Assembly: GCA_003508835.1 (NCBI GenBank)
Contig: PUFA01000105.1
Span: 2,108,001-2,172,000 of the forward strand
DNA length: 64,000 bases
Source: Eonycteris spelaea
Taxonomy: Eukaryota; Chordata; Mammalia; Chiroptera; Pteropodidae
Direction: 5' to 3'
The notes under the pieces were generated by a model. It saw only the letters and a list, made by a program, of their open reading frames with translations. It made no database searches and was not told the DNA's origin. Of this stretch, positions 11,936 to 23,460 are shown piece after piece. How positions within the stretch are numbered: the stretch's first letter is position 1; every line of letters starts with the position of its first letter. Made by a program: the position numbers and the translations under genes.

Positions 11936-13369
11936 CTGTGCAAGAGAATAAATAGTAGCTGTTACTTTGTTCTTACCATTTTTAGGAACTAACTCTTCAA
12001 CCCATTCCGCTTAACACTCCCCATTCACTGGGAAGGGCAACAACAACAACAAAATAAAATCAAGGGAGGTTGAAACCACTTCAGGCTACTGATGAGGAGC
12101 CCCAGGCCAGGCTGCACCTGCACTGGTTTACAGAGTCTCAAGGGCAATAAAAACCAGGAGGGAAAAAAAAGTCTCAAGGAGTTCCATTTACATTTCTAAC
12201 AGGCCTTGTGTCATTTTACATGTTTGTGGCACTTTTTCCCTTCCCAGAGCCGACATTATTCTTTTTTTTTTTTTCCTTTTTTGGCTTTTTATAGCATCCT
12301 TTGTTACAATTAAATAAATCAAGGTAAACTGATTTTATCTTTCCTGCTTGAGACCCGTGATAAAAAGGCCCAGTTGAGGTCAAATCTCTGCTTCTTAGTT
12401 CAGTGTGTTTGTCGTTAAATTCTTCTGCATTCTTGATCTTTCGGCTGGTTTCAGGGCATTCTTGTGTCTAACGGGAGCCTCAGACATACAGTGAGCCTCC
12501 CACAAGCCGATTTATCAAGGGCCTCTAAATCCTGATGAATTGCCAAGGAATTGAAAAAACTGCCAGGTTAAATTCTCTGATTCAGTGTTTTCAGGAATAG
12601 TATCTCTATTATTTGCCCATTGTTAGGTTCCTTATAAATATAAGTCAACATGTTTATCAAAACCACTTGTTGGAGAATCAATTCTTTGGGGAGATCAACA
12701 CTGCTAATTGGAGAAACGCTTACTGGGGACTTCCAAAGCTAGCAATAGGGAGCATTCGCTCCTGAAAACCTTGTCACCAAAAAAAAACTAAAATTTCCAG
12801 TTCGAATTTTCAAAAAAATTATAATAGTAAAGATGGTTCATTTATTTACTGAACATGACATATCCTATATAAATAAAACTGAAAGGGGGAAGGAAGTGGG
12901 AAGGGAATGTAAACCGGTGCAAATTCTTCTATATTCCTTACCTATTTCAGTGACTGCAATTACAAAAATTATAAGACATCATGAGACAGAAACAAGGACT
13001 GTGTTCGTTTCTTAAAGTTGCATGTGTTTCTCTCACTGAATTAGAGCTGTTAAGATGGATTTAAATTGAGATCTAGGCAAGGGAGTGATCCTGGAGCTTG
13101 AGTCTGAGAGACTGTGCGGTATGGGAGGGCAAGCGGAAGTAAGAGGAACATTGAAGTTAAATAATATCATTGTAAAAAGGCTTAAAACTTCCACGAGACT
13201 TGTTTTCTCCTTTCCATTAGCACTTGCACCTCTTCTCTCTATCCCACCACCCTTTCTCCACCTTGGCAGATCAACAGTACAGAGTTGATCGCAAAAAAGA
13301 GAGGGATTAGGGAATTCAGGCTTTGTCATGGCTGCCAGAGATACACTCTAAATCTAAGTAGATAAATTG
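11936..13369. other. Unassigned, repeat-poor sequence
   Basis: Contains a (CAA)n scrap near 12040 and a T-rich run near 12261. The stretch at about 12300-12730 has no recognised transposon sequence and could be a conserved noncoding block, which cannot be judged without alignment. Confidence 0.4.
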
Positions 13370-14505
13370 GAAACTTTCTCAAGAACGAAGGTGTTTTAAT
13401 ATTAGGAAATTAATAAATTATAAATTAACTATGCTAAAATATTAGAAGAGTATGATCATATAATTACATCAACAGTTCAAAAAAATGTTTCTATTAGAAC
13501 TAAATCTATTCATGATAGAAAAAAATGCTTGGAAAACTCAAAATCAAAGGCAACTTTCTAAGCCTTATAAAGCGTTACTAGCGAAAATCTATAGCAACCA
13601 TCATACTTAATATAAATTATTAAAATTAGAATTAAGTTTACAAGTTTGCAAAAAATAATATAATGTGAAAATCAATTGTATTTTAATAAACTAACATTCA
13701 AAAATATAATTTATAAAAATATGTGAATACTGTGAAACACATAATATCTAAGAATAATTTTAATAAAATATATTAGGCAGAGAATTATAAATCTTGAAAG
13801 CCTTTAACAAAGACTAAATAAATGGAAATATTTGTCATAAATATGAATAGGATTATTCAAAATTATAAATTTCTCCTGTCTCCAAATTGATCTATAGATT
13901 TAATATAATTACAACCAGACTTCTAATATGTTATTTCTAAAAAGAATTCTAAAATTTTATGGAAAACTAAAAGCTCAATAATCAAGAAACTCCTAAATAG
14001 GAATAAGAAGGTGAAGAAATTCACCCTAACATATATCAAAACGTAATACTCATATCATAAAGCTAAGTTAATTAATATTTGGTAGTATTGGCACAGATTA
14101 ACTCATCAATTTATAAGAAAATCTGTCATTGCAGGTCATTGGGGAAAGAGATGACTTTTTAATAATTGGTCTGAGAAAACTGGTTATACTAATGGAGAAA
14201 AAATGGTTCACTGGCTTTTATCATACACAAAAATTAATCTTAAGCTAATTCAAGACCTAAATCAAATAGATAAACCTATGAAAATTTTCAAGTAATACAG
14301 GTGAATATCATTATAATATTGGAATAAAGAAGGATTTTTTAACACCAAAAAAAAAAAAGCAGAAAATTATCACAAAAAAATAACCAAAATTAAGGAAAAG
14401 GCAATCCATGAATGAGAGAAGAGAGTTTCAACACGAATCGTGATGCATTGATATCCAGACCGTAAAAAGAACTCAAAAAAAATTTTTTTAAAGACACCAT
14501 AAACG
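13370..14505 (+). mobile_element. Ancient L1 LINE fragment, ORF2 region
   Basis: Several colinear words match the mammalian L1 ORF2 coding strand: AGCAACCATCATACTTAATA, then AATCAATTGTATTTTAATA, then TAAATAAATGGAAATA, then GATCTATAGATTTAATATAA, then ATTCAAGACCTAAATCAAAT. They cover the middle to distal reverse transcriptase region. Gaps against the consensus and many stops show a decayed, internally deleted relic. No intact frame survives, so it cannot encode reverse transcriptase. Confidence 0.8.
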
Positions 14506-15669
14506 TTGATGAAGATCATCTTAGGGAATAAGAATGCGAACATCTGAGCACAATGAAACAAAACAGCCCATGCTCCTCAGATAGCCCATTCTTAGGGTGT
14601 AAAGAGGTATCCGTACACCTTGTACCCACCATCCAGTGTAGCAATAGCCAACACCGTTGACCTTTGTGTATGTTTTCTGTTCACAGAACTCTAAAAAAGA
14701 TACAGGAAACTGAACATGGCTTCTGGAATAATCAAAGTGGTCAAAGTGGTGAAAAACAAAGATCTTATGAAGAAACGCTTTAAAAATCAAAAAGTTTTCA
14801 CTTTAAAAATAATGGCGATCAGATTCACTGGATCGACAAGGCTGAACTGGAATCCAGCCTGCCTGACTCTCTGTGTCCCTAATCTTTACTTTGGGTGTTT
14901 TATCCAGCTGAATCCTCTGTTCTCCTTCCCTTGATCAGCCCTATGGGAGAACTCGGCTTTATCAAATGTTAGAGATATTTTTCTATCATTAAACTGGACA
15001 CATAAAAACCAAAGAGGTTTAGGATTCTTCTTTAGTTTGCCTAGGCACTTTCTAGTTAAAGGGGAATGAAGAGGAAAATTAAGTTGCAAAGAGATAAAAT
15101 AGAAGTTTGTATTTACACTCTTCAAAAAAAAATTGGGAAAAATACTCTTTCGTATTATCAATTTAAGTCATAGATGAGATACTACCAATATGGAAAACTA
15201 CTGGATTTTCATGACTGTACAGTATTGGTTCTCTATAATAGGGTTGATTTCTAAATGTATAATATGTAGGAATGGATAAACAAAATAAAAGATGCCTTTT
15301 AAACCACGTCATGATTTCGGCAGTTTTAATTTTACTGTTATTTTCTGTTGCCATAACGTCTTATTGAAGAGGATAAACGAAGATTAACAACCATTCTGTG
15401 CTCACTGAGAATGACTCAATTTCTGGTGACTCTTTCTGATTCAGTAATTAGTAACCCCCAAAGCAAAGTTTCCTTAGCCACTGTTCTTGACATGGTTGAA
15501 CAGGGGATTACCTCAATGTTTAGAATTAAGGATTGAGCATTTGTCATTTTTTTTTCCTCATATTATTCTAGAAATATTTCTGGTGGCATCTAAATTCAAT
15601 GCTTCAAGACCATCTCTTTAAAACCAGCTCAGTGGAGACCTGAAGGAAAGACAGTTACAGTTAATGCTT
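14506..15669. other. No recognised feature
   Basis: Mixed-composition unique sequence. Short open frames on both strands around 14370-15354 have no supporting features. Confidence 0.45.
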
Positions 15670-15825
15670 TCAAGACCACGTGATCGGGTTTATTCCAGCT
15701 CTGTTTCTTATTGGCTATGCAAGCTTAGCTATGTTACTAACCCAAATTCACTATGACTCAGTTTCTCACTTTGAGGTGAGGACATAATGAAATGATATAA
15801 AGTGCCTATAATTAAATAAAGATCA
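15670..15825 (+). repeat. MIR-like SINE
   Basis: TTCCAGCTCTGTTTCTTATT, then GCTATGCAAGCTTAGCTATG, then CTCAGTTTCTCA, then ATGATATAAAGTGCCTA follow the order of the MIR core and 3' part. Confidence 0.55.
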
Positions 15826-16016
15826 CCTGGCGTTCCACATCAGCCAGGTTCTAGGTTATATCTAGGAAGAGATAGAAGGCCCAGAGAACTTAGCTTACGG
15901 AAAGGCATAGACCCCATTTTCTTAGGCTAATTTCTTTATTATTATCAACTTCCATTCTGTCCGGATATTAATAATAACATCGAACTGTGACCATTTATGG
16001 TACTAAAAACTTCAGA
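15826..16016. other. No recognised feature
   Basis: Short spacer between a MIR and a hAT-type element. Confidence 0.4.
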
Positions 16017-16216
16017 AGCAGTCAGCAAACAACAGCCAATAAACTGGTCACCTATTTTAAAAATAAAGTTTTATTACAACAGAATCATACCCATTCATAA
16101 ATGTACTGTCTAGGCTGCATTCGAGCTTAAAGAACACAAGTAGTTGTGACAGAAACAACAATGCCTGTTTGCCTAAAATATTTACTATTTGCTCATTTAA
16201 AAAGTTTGTCAACCTA
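16017..16216. mobile_element. hAT-Charlie-type nonautonomous DNA transposon
   Basis: Begins GTCAGCAAAC and ends GTTTGTCAAC, a degraded terminal inverted repeat of the family whose ends read GGTCGGCAAAC. Internal words AAATAAAGTTTTATTACAAC and CCTAAAATATTTACTATTTG match that family in order. It is a small element with no transposase. Confidence 0.7.
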
Positions 16217-17794
16217 CTTGTTCCCAACTCCCAGAATAGCGTTTTTCACCTTCCTTGCCTCTGAGATCAAATTTATCATTCAACATCAAGCATGAGTTGC
16301 TTCTCATGAAGCCCACCTAGAACTAAAGTTCTCTGTTTTTATTTCCCCTGACCATTAGCATATATTTAATTTGGCCTTTATACATAAGTAGAGTAAGCCT
16401 GCACTTTCTAACAGAAGGAAGCACTTTGTATTATTGGGATGTTGGGGCAGTTTAGAATTAGTATTACTTAAAGAACACAGAGTAGTCAAACTTTGTCAAA
16501 ATATGTCTCTTAAATAAATAATAAGTATTTTCTGAAACATGTATGAAGAGTATTGTAGACATTCTCTATCCATTCATTATTCATTCTGGGATAATTAGGG
16601 GATTAAGTCTGGGATAAAGTGCAGAGTAGGATAAAAAGGTTAAAATGGCATGAGAGGTAAAGAATATGGGGGAGATTAGCCGGCATAGTATGAATCACAG
16701 TTATGAAACTGATTGAGAAGGTAGCATCTCAGCTCTGTGAGATCGCAGACATATGGTACCCATAGTGTGGCAGCTGCCAAATTATTGCCGGAATCATTTC
16801 AAGGTGACAAGGCTATATGGCATCTGGTGTGATTTGGGTACCTCCCAATGTTTTCCTTTTTCTTATCATGCCGCTGTAGAGATTACCTTTCTTAAGCTAC
16901 ACCTAACTATATCCCATAATATTTCATCAATTCCTCATCCTCCCAACACTTTACCACCTCCGCTTTGTTCATGAACCAGCATCACAGTGATTTGTCTAGA
17001 GGGCTAAAAAAGAAACAAACTATTATTTTTTAAAAAAGTGTTTGGACTATGCCAGTCATTTGAATGGTACAGAACCCAGTAAGTTAAACCAGAGAGCAAA
17101 AAATTTAAACTTTGTGTTCTAACTTGGACAGATATTTAGTGGACTTCGAGTTTTTTTTGACTCAAGGATGCAGTGATAAAATTAACAATATGCAAACTGG
17201 TTATAAGGTATGTGAGTTCAAAATGGTCAATTAATGGAAAAATCAGAGATTAAAAACACAAGTTTTATGAAGCTAAAAAACATGATCATGAAAACGGAAG
17301 GCCTGAGTTTGTTCATTATCTCAATGCTATTTACATATATTTTTGAGATATGAGATGTTCAATACAGGAGATTGTGAAATTAAAATGATAAAATATCAAA
17401 TAAGTGCTATAGTAATTTAAAATATTGAATTTTTAATGTTATTAGTCAACTCGACCATGAAATATCAATATACATAAAACTCAGACTAACAGAATTTTAC
17501 AAATTATTTAAAACAATGATCCCCAAAGTACTTCTCCTAACATTTTAATAGTACAATGTTTTACAGTCAAATGAAATTTAGAAACACTGAGCCAAACAAA
17601 GTTATATGGTTTCTTTAGCATTTGACCTCTCAAAGTCTTTCAAAGGCAAATTTCTTCGTGAATTCTAGAAGTGACAGGGAGAGAATACAGTAAGTTTCCT
17701 AAACTTATTTGATCATGAAATTCTTTTTACTGTGGATCTTGAAGAGCTAGGTTCCAAAGAGTTTATGTTAGAAGTGCCAATATAAACTGAACTT
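16217..17794. other. No recognised feature
   Basis: AT-rich DNA. Near 17523-17600 a CCCCAAAGTACTTCTC word and a later GAAACACTGAG recall small hAT elements, but too weakly to assign. Confidence 0.4.
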
Positions 17795-17885
17795 TTTATT
17801 TTATGTGATAAAACTAAAGTCCAGAGGAATTAAGTGGCTGAGTAATGGCAGAGAAGAGACTGGAAATTGTAAATCTTGCTTTTGT
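17795..17885 (-). repeat. MIR fragment, antisense
   Basis: TTTTATGTGATAAAACTAAA, then GTCCAGAGGAATTAAGTGGC, then GTAATGGCAGAG follow the reverse complement of the MIR core (GATGAGGAAACTGAGG, GAGGTTAAGTGAC, GTAAGTGGCAGAG). Confidence 0.5.
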
Positions 17886-18070
17886 CCAGTGATTTTTTTT
17901 TTTTTACTTCTTTTCTGACATAATTTATAAAAATGATGACTAACTAATCTTTTCTTATGAGATGGTTTGAACACCACATTTTCCTGTCTCAAGAAGTATT
18001 GTTGGTGGTGTACTTGGTAGTTTATTAAAACTCTCATGCTATTTAGGCCACCCCTCCCCACACATTTTAT

Positions 18071-18092
18071 CCCCCCCCCACACACACACACA
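18071..18092. repeat. (C)9(CA)n
   Basis: A C homopolymer runs into CA dinucleotides. Confidence 0.9.
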
Positions 18093-19899
18093 TAAAGCAC
18101 AAATATTACTTTATAACAATTTTGCTTACCTAATTTTAGTTAATTCTTAAAGCAGGAAAAAGGAGGGTTTGCCTGACCAATGCAAACACTTAAAGCACAA
18201 CCCATTACATCACATTTTATTTTAAAACACGTTTAGATTGCTTCTGAAAAGTCCAGAATGCCCGCTGACATGGAAATGGATTGCACACAGCAATGCACAT
18301 CACCATCTGCCCAGGCAGACTTGCCCTTTTTTGTTGAGTTGAGTGGAAAGGTTAGTTTCAGCTTAGCTTTGTGCGTTATTATCAGGCAGTTCCCAACTGA
18401 AAATCAAAAAGGCACAGTGAAATGTTTACTAAAAAAGACAAAACTGCACAATTAGTGTGTGTGGCCAATGCGTGCTGGATTAATTTTCCAAGTTTTATAC
18501 ATGGTGAGGCTCAGGTGGCTGAGAGTAAGGTGGGGCGTCCTCTTCGGGCTATTGAGGGATCCACAGCAAGGAACAATTCATTGCTTATTCTGTAACAAAT
18601 GCCGACAAAAGAATTGGAAACAGTTTGCAATACAAAACCAAGAGACATTTCACCTGCTTTGGAAGTTGATCTAAACTGGAGTTCACTGAAGTAACTGAGA
18701 ATAGCCAGTCCACTTGTCTTGATCGTATAGTCTGGAGTAAATTAACAGAAGAATCTCAGTCTTAAAGAAAGATGTCAAGTGCAGCAGCATTACATATTCT
18801 ACTATGTTTACAGCAAACCAGTCTGGATGCTGACAGCATCAGAAATTGATCATGTTCTTGAAGAGTTTATTTTTGACAGCAGAACCAGAGGCCATGCTTC
18901 ACATGTATACATAAAATTCATATGGCATGTGCAAGCCTGCCAGTAAAACATCACTTGCAAACCAGAGTTGAAATTTTAACAGTTCTCAGAAAGAGATAAA
19001 AGTTCACAGTCTGGTGATAGATATAAAATATGGAATTATGGCATCTGTTCACTTACCAGAATTCACTCTTTATTTGTTTATCTTTTAATTTAAGAAAAGG
19101 CATTCAATGCATATGTCTCTGTGCACATTTTCAACAAAGAATAATTCATTGTAATGAATTAAGGAAAGATATGAGTTTTTGATGAATTGAAGTGAAAGCC
19201 TGATTAAGATAAATGGGACCTTTCGATGTAGTCTAAGTGCCTACTTCATGGACTATAATGGGAAATGAGGAACCCTTTTTTAAGATTATCTAACCTCCGT
19301 GTCCTCCAACTTATAAAACAAATCAGGCAGCACAAATTTCTGCTAAATGTTCATTATTCTGAGGGTTCGTTGGTAATCACTAAGACAGCTAGGCTTGAGT
19401 ACAAAGATGTAAATAGCAAAAATTGCTTACTTCCTACTTCTGGACACAGACAAAGCAAAATGAGATGCGCGTGTTCTGGAATTTATTTTTCTGTAAACCT
19501 ACAGCTTCTTGTCATCGCCTTATCATTCTAAGTGCAAAGTGATTGAAGGACAGAGAAACCTATTACAACAATTATACAACTATATCTTCTTGTGATTTCA
19601 GCAAGGCTAAGGAAAGATGTGAAAGGAAGAGGAAGATCTAAGATAGTTCAGTGGTGGGGAAAATATCCTAGATTAGTGGTTCCCAATATTTGGCCTGGTA
19701 AGAGTGCAAGTTTTACATGACCTCTATTATCCTATCACTTACATGCAGTACATTGTATAGTTCTGCTGTAGAATCTAGAACAAATTTAAAGAAAGTATAA
19801 TTTTTAATATAGCCAAAGAAAACAATAAAATTATTGTGTTCATATTTCATTTTGAAAGAGCTTAAAAGAAGACTAGATTTTTTAGATATATTTCACATA
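18093..19899. other. Repeat-poor unique block
   Basis: About 1.8 kb with no recognised transposon, except a possible hAT-like start (AGTGGTTCCCAA) near 19676. Short open frames (18258-18674, 19265-19531) look fortuitous. It is a candidate for conserved noncoding DNA only by virtue of lacking repeats. Confidence 0.4.
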
Positions 19900-20204
19900 C
19901 AATTGACCCTTGAACAACTTGGATTTGAACTGTGTGGGTTCACCTATACGTGGATTTTTTCAACAAATACATATAGCACTATAAATGTATTTCCCTTATG
20001 ATTTTCTTAATAACATTTTCTTTTCTCTAGTTTACTTTTTGTAAGAATATAGTATGTAATGCATACAACGTACAAAATATGTGTTAATCAACTGCTTTCA
20101 TTATTGGTAAGGCTTTTGGTCAACAGCAGGTTATTCATAGTTAAATACCGAGGGAGTCAAAAGTCGCCTTCCTAATCCCTGCATTGTTCAAGAAGGGTCA
20201 ATTG
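19900..20204. mobile_element. Tigger/pogo-like nonautonomous DNA transposon, complete
   Basis: The ends are inverted repeats: CAATTGACCCTTGAACAA at the left and its near complement TTGTTCAAGAAGGGTCAATTG at the right. Both sides are flanked by TA (19898-19899 and 20205-20206), the TA target duplication typical of Tc1/mariner-group elements. Interior words (GATTTTCTTAATAACATTTT, AAAATATGTGTTAATCAACT) match a common mammalian Tigger-type family. At 305 bp it is too short to carry transposase and would have relied on a relative. Confidence 0.88.
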
Positions 20205-20304
20205 TATTTATAAATACAAGGTAGCACCCTTCCTTCTGTATCTTTCTTTAGAAAATCAGGTTAGTACCACACAATATCATTCAAGATAAAATGAGATGGA
20301 TGAT
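20205..20304. other. Spacer, no recognised feature
   Basis: AT-rich link between the transposon and the TA-rich array. Confidence 0.4.
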
Positions 20305-20545
20305 GGGAGAATATATGTATACATATAGTTATATAACACACATGATATAATATATATACCAATATGTAGTATATATAACCCTAATATGTGTATATTGTAT
20401 GGTATGTGTACATATGTGCATATTTTGTATATAGTATAACATAATGCATATATGTAATATATGCATAACATACATGAAAGATTGCATATATGTTTACATA
20501 TTATGCATATTGTATAAAAAGTATATATAATATATGTACATCATT
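20305..20545. repeat. TATATG/TATACA-type AT-rich array
   Basis: About 240 bases of alternating TATATG, CATATA, TGTATA and ATGCAT words, rich in short self-complementary segments. It has no fixed period and reads as degenerate alternating purine-pyrimidine DNA. Confidence 0.8.
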
Positions 20546-20742
20546 CAAGCTAATAATTGAGCAAATAAATGAATGTTTTTTATTTTACATAAATATATTT
20601 TGTTTTAGACACGAGCAATTCTAAATGAGAAAGTATCAACAAGAGATTATTATAGCATTTTTCTATATAGCAGCACTATTAAATGGAATCTAAAATCAAT
20701 ACAGCAAAGGTCCAGGATAGTTTTCAATTAAGTTTAATATAT

Positions 20743-20880
20743 TCATTCATTCATTATTTGTTCATTCATTCATTTGGAAATTATTTATTAAAACCTACAC
20801 TATGCCAAGCTTTGTGATAGCTGTTGTCTACTTTAGGTAAATTAAAAGCAGTATACAAAATAGTCACTTATTAAAACCTA
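20743..20880 (-). repeat. L2 LINE 3' end, antisense
   Basis: Starts with ATTCATTCATTC units, then AAATTATTTATTAAAACCTA, CACTATGCCAAGCTTTGTG and GGTAAATT, the expected order of the reverse complement of the L2 tail. Confidence 0.65.
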
Positions 20881-22035
20881 TTTTATGTTGCCAATTAAAA
20901 GGAATATTACGCAAAATCAAAAGTGTTTTTATTTCTAGTCTTCTTAATTTTTTTAAACTAATGATAACTCAGCCTTCCAAAACATTTTTACAATAATGAG
21001 AGAAGATTTCATGTTAGACACAATTAGAAACAACTCAAACATGGTAGATTTAGTTTTATGAAACGGTTTAAAATGGTGTTTGTTTCACAGAGGTGACATT
21101 CTGTTAGAGAATGGATAAAAAAAATGGACAAATAAACCTCATTAAATGGCTATTCAGCTTCTTAAACGTCACACAGTTCCTACTTAGCAACATCCTTGAT
21201 GAGTTAATTGTAAATGAATCAGAAACATATGGATTAAATTTCTTCTGAAATGTACGTGGGTTTACAATTAAATGGAAAAATTCTTTGGCAAAATGCATTT
21301 TAGATTTTATTTTACCCAAAATGTTTGAATGATAGTTCAAGATGTTCAATGAAACCAAAACACAGCTGGCTTGCTCCATGCTTAGTAATTATATAATTAC
21401 TGGGCATGAGAAGAAGCCATATCTTTAGCAAGCATTCGTCAAATATCCAGTGAGAATACAAATAGTCAGATAATAACTAGATTGAGCAATTTTTATTGAA
21501 AATTGCATTTCTTTCATGCTTGAAGTACCCTGAAATCAAATTAATTTCAAAATATCAGTGACACAAAATATTCAGGAAACGTATTAGCTAAAGTATTTTG
21601 TATTTGTACAATTGTGTATTTAAATGACTCGATATTTATAAAAATTTAGAGCAATTAACACTTTTGTTAAATTCTAGTAATTTCAGTGAGACCTTTGAGA
21701 AAATGAAGTCGCTCTTGCCTCCCTTTCATGAAATCCGCTGAGAGCTTCAAAAACAAACCTTTCAGGGGCCTAAAAGGAGGCCTTTTTGTTGATATTCTTG
21801 AGATAATAGCTTTGCTTTAACATCTTCCTCATTCTGCAGGTTTTCATTTTATTATCTTACTTGTTCATAAATTAATATTAATATTATAGAGTCCCGGAAA
21901 AGCTTTTATATAGAACTGCTCACTTATCATTAAGCATCTACATTCCTAGTAGATAGGAGTTCCCTTATTTTTGTAACCCTCACACCACACATCTGTGGGT
22001 GTAGAGAGGTTGCTTAGATAATATAATGGCTTAGA
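20881..22035. other. No recognised feature
   Basis: AT-rich DNA. The minus-strand open frame at 21104-21379 has no recognisable content. Confidence 0.45.
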
Positions 22036-22349
22036 CAAGCACTTTCCAGTAGAAATGTTATGTGAGTCATACGTAATTTAAAAGCTTTTAGTGCCCACAT
22101 TTAAAATAATATTCAGTTAAAATTAAATAATATAGTTTAACCTAATATGCCCCATATATCACCATGTAATTAATTTCAACATGTAATTAATATAAAATTA
22201 TTAATATATTTTACCTTTTTTGTTGGTAAAAAAAATCTTTGAAACCTGGTGTATATTTTATGCTTACAGCACATCTCAACTTGGGTTAGTCACATTTCAA
22301 GTACTCAGTCGTCACTTGTGGCTAGGGATTCCTGCACTGGTCAGCTCAG
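22036..22349. mobile_element. hAT-type nonautonomous element, copy 1
   Basis: Left end AGCACTTTCCAGTAGAAAT and right end GCACTGGTCAGCTCA are degraded versions of the CAGxxxTGTCCAATAGAA terminal repeat. Interior words (ACCATGTAATTAATTTCAAC, TATTTTATGCTTACAGCACA, ATCTCAACTTGGGTTAG) are shared in order with the related element at 45848-46168. Confidence 0.65.
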
Positions 22350-23059
22350 AACAAGACTCAAGTCCCTACCTCACTTATCTGTCAGCTATAAATCCATTTC
22401 TCTCACCATCAGCAGAAAAATTCCTTAAAACGGGAATTTTCTCTCAAATTCACTTCCAATTTGAGAAAATTTTCTTGCAAATTGCTGTTTCTAATAATTA
22501 CTCTTCATCACTTAAACTAATCAGTCCTTTATTTTCACTGTTCCACCAAAGTTGCTTGGGCCAAGGTCATCAACAGCTTTGTCCATATTGTTAAATCAAT
22601 AGTCACTTCTCTGTCTTCCACATGGAATTCATGATAGAGGTTACTCTTGAAGTAGAATTGGTGGAAGGGGAAATGAAGGCGTCAGCAGGGGAAGGAATGT
22701 CCCCGAAGGTATAAATTATTGGTGATAGTGAAGTTCTAAGTTGAGTGATAAATCCCTAGTTAATCACCATAAAACTTCAAGTTAATTAAGCAAAAGATAG
22801 AGCCCTACATAGACCGATAACTATAATGTGTTAGCAATAGAGGATTATTTGCCTAAATTCCATAAAATTACAGAATTATTTGATTTAGTTAAAACCATGT
22901 TGTCATAACTATGAAGTAAACATATTGAAAATTCCTTTCCCCTTCATGAGAGATGTGAAAACATAAAAGATATTAATCAAAGTCACTTAGAACATAGCCT
23001 TCGATGCCACCAATTCTGGAAACAAGAGGTAGAGTAAAAGTTATTCTTTTACTGTAAAG
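22350..23059. other. No recognised feature
   Basis: Contains most of a 124-codon plus-strand open frame (22220-22594) that starts inside the hAT element, so I treat it as chance. Confidence 0.45.
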
Positions 23060-23215
23060 GCTTGGGCTCAGAAATTGGGCTTTCCGAGTTTCAATTTCTG
23101 ATTTCTGTCTCTATGTGTTCTATTTGGGGGATTTACTCAGTTTCTCTGAGAGATAAGGATAACAGTTATGGGGTTGTTGTATGGCTTAAAAAAATGTGTT
23201 AAGTACAAATAAAGG
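23060..23215 (+). repeat. MIR-like SINE
   Basis: GGATTTACTCAGTTTCTCTG, then GATAAGGATAACAGTTATGG, then GGTTGTTGTATGGCTTAAA, the normal 3' half of MIR in order. Confidence 0.6.
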
Positions 23216-23460
23216 TTTATCATCAGTCTCTGTGAAAAGCTACTTGGAAGGCTGTGTGGGCTCTGTCAACAGCTGACTGCTCTCACCCTCCTCCTTGCCG
23301 TGCTTTGCCTGGGGCAAATGGGACCCAGCTGTGCTTCCCTGGTTTCTAGAATGAGTATGTCTGGGGTACCCTGGCAGCATTGTTGGGGGCCCTTCATGAG
23401 GATGGTATCTGAGGCTTCAAATCTAGGGCTCTTTCTGGGCCTTCGGGGGAATAAAATGTT
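23216..23460. other. GC-richer block of unknown nature
   Basis: Noticeably richer in G and C than its surroundings (GGGGCAAATGGGACCCAGCT, GGGCCTTCGGGGG) and ending with AATAAAATG. It could be the end of an LTR, but no family is recognised. Confidence 0.35.

Noticed and set aside
19670..19790. Possible hAT element starting AGTGGTTCCCAA
   Set aside because: Only the first dozen bases resemble a hAT end. No matching right end was found.
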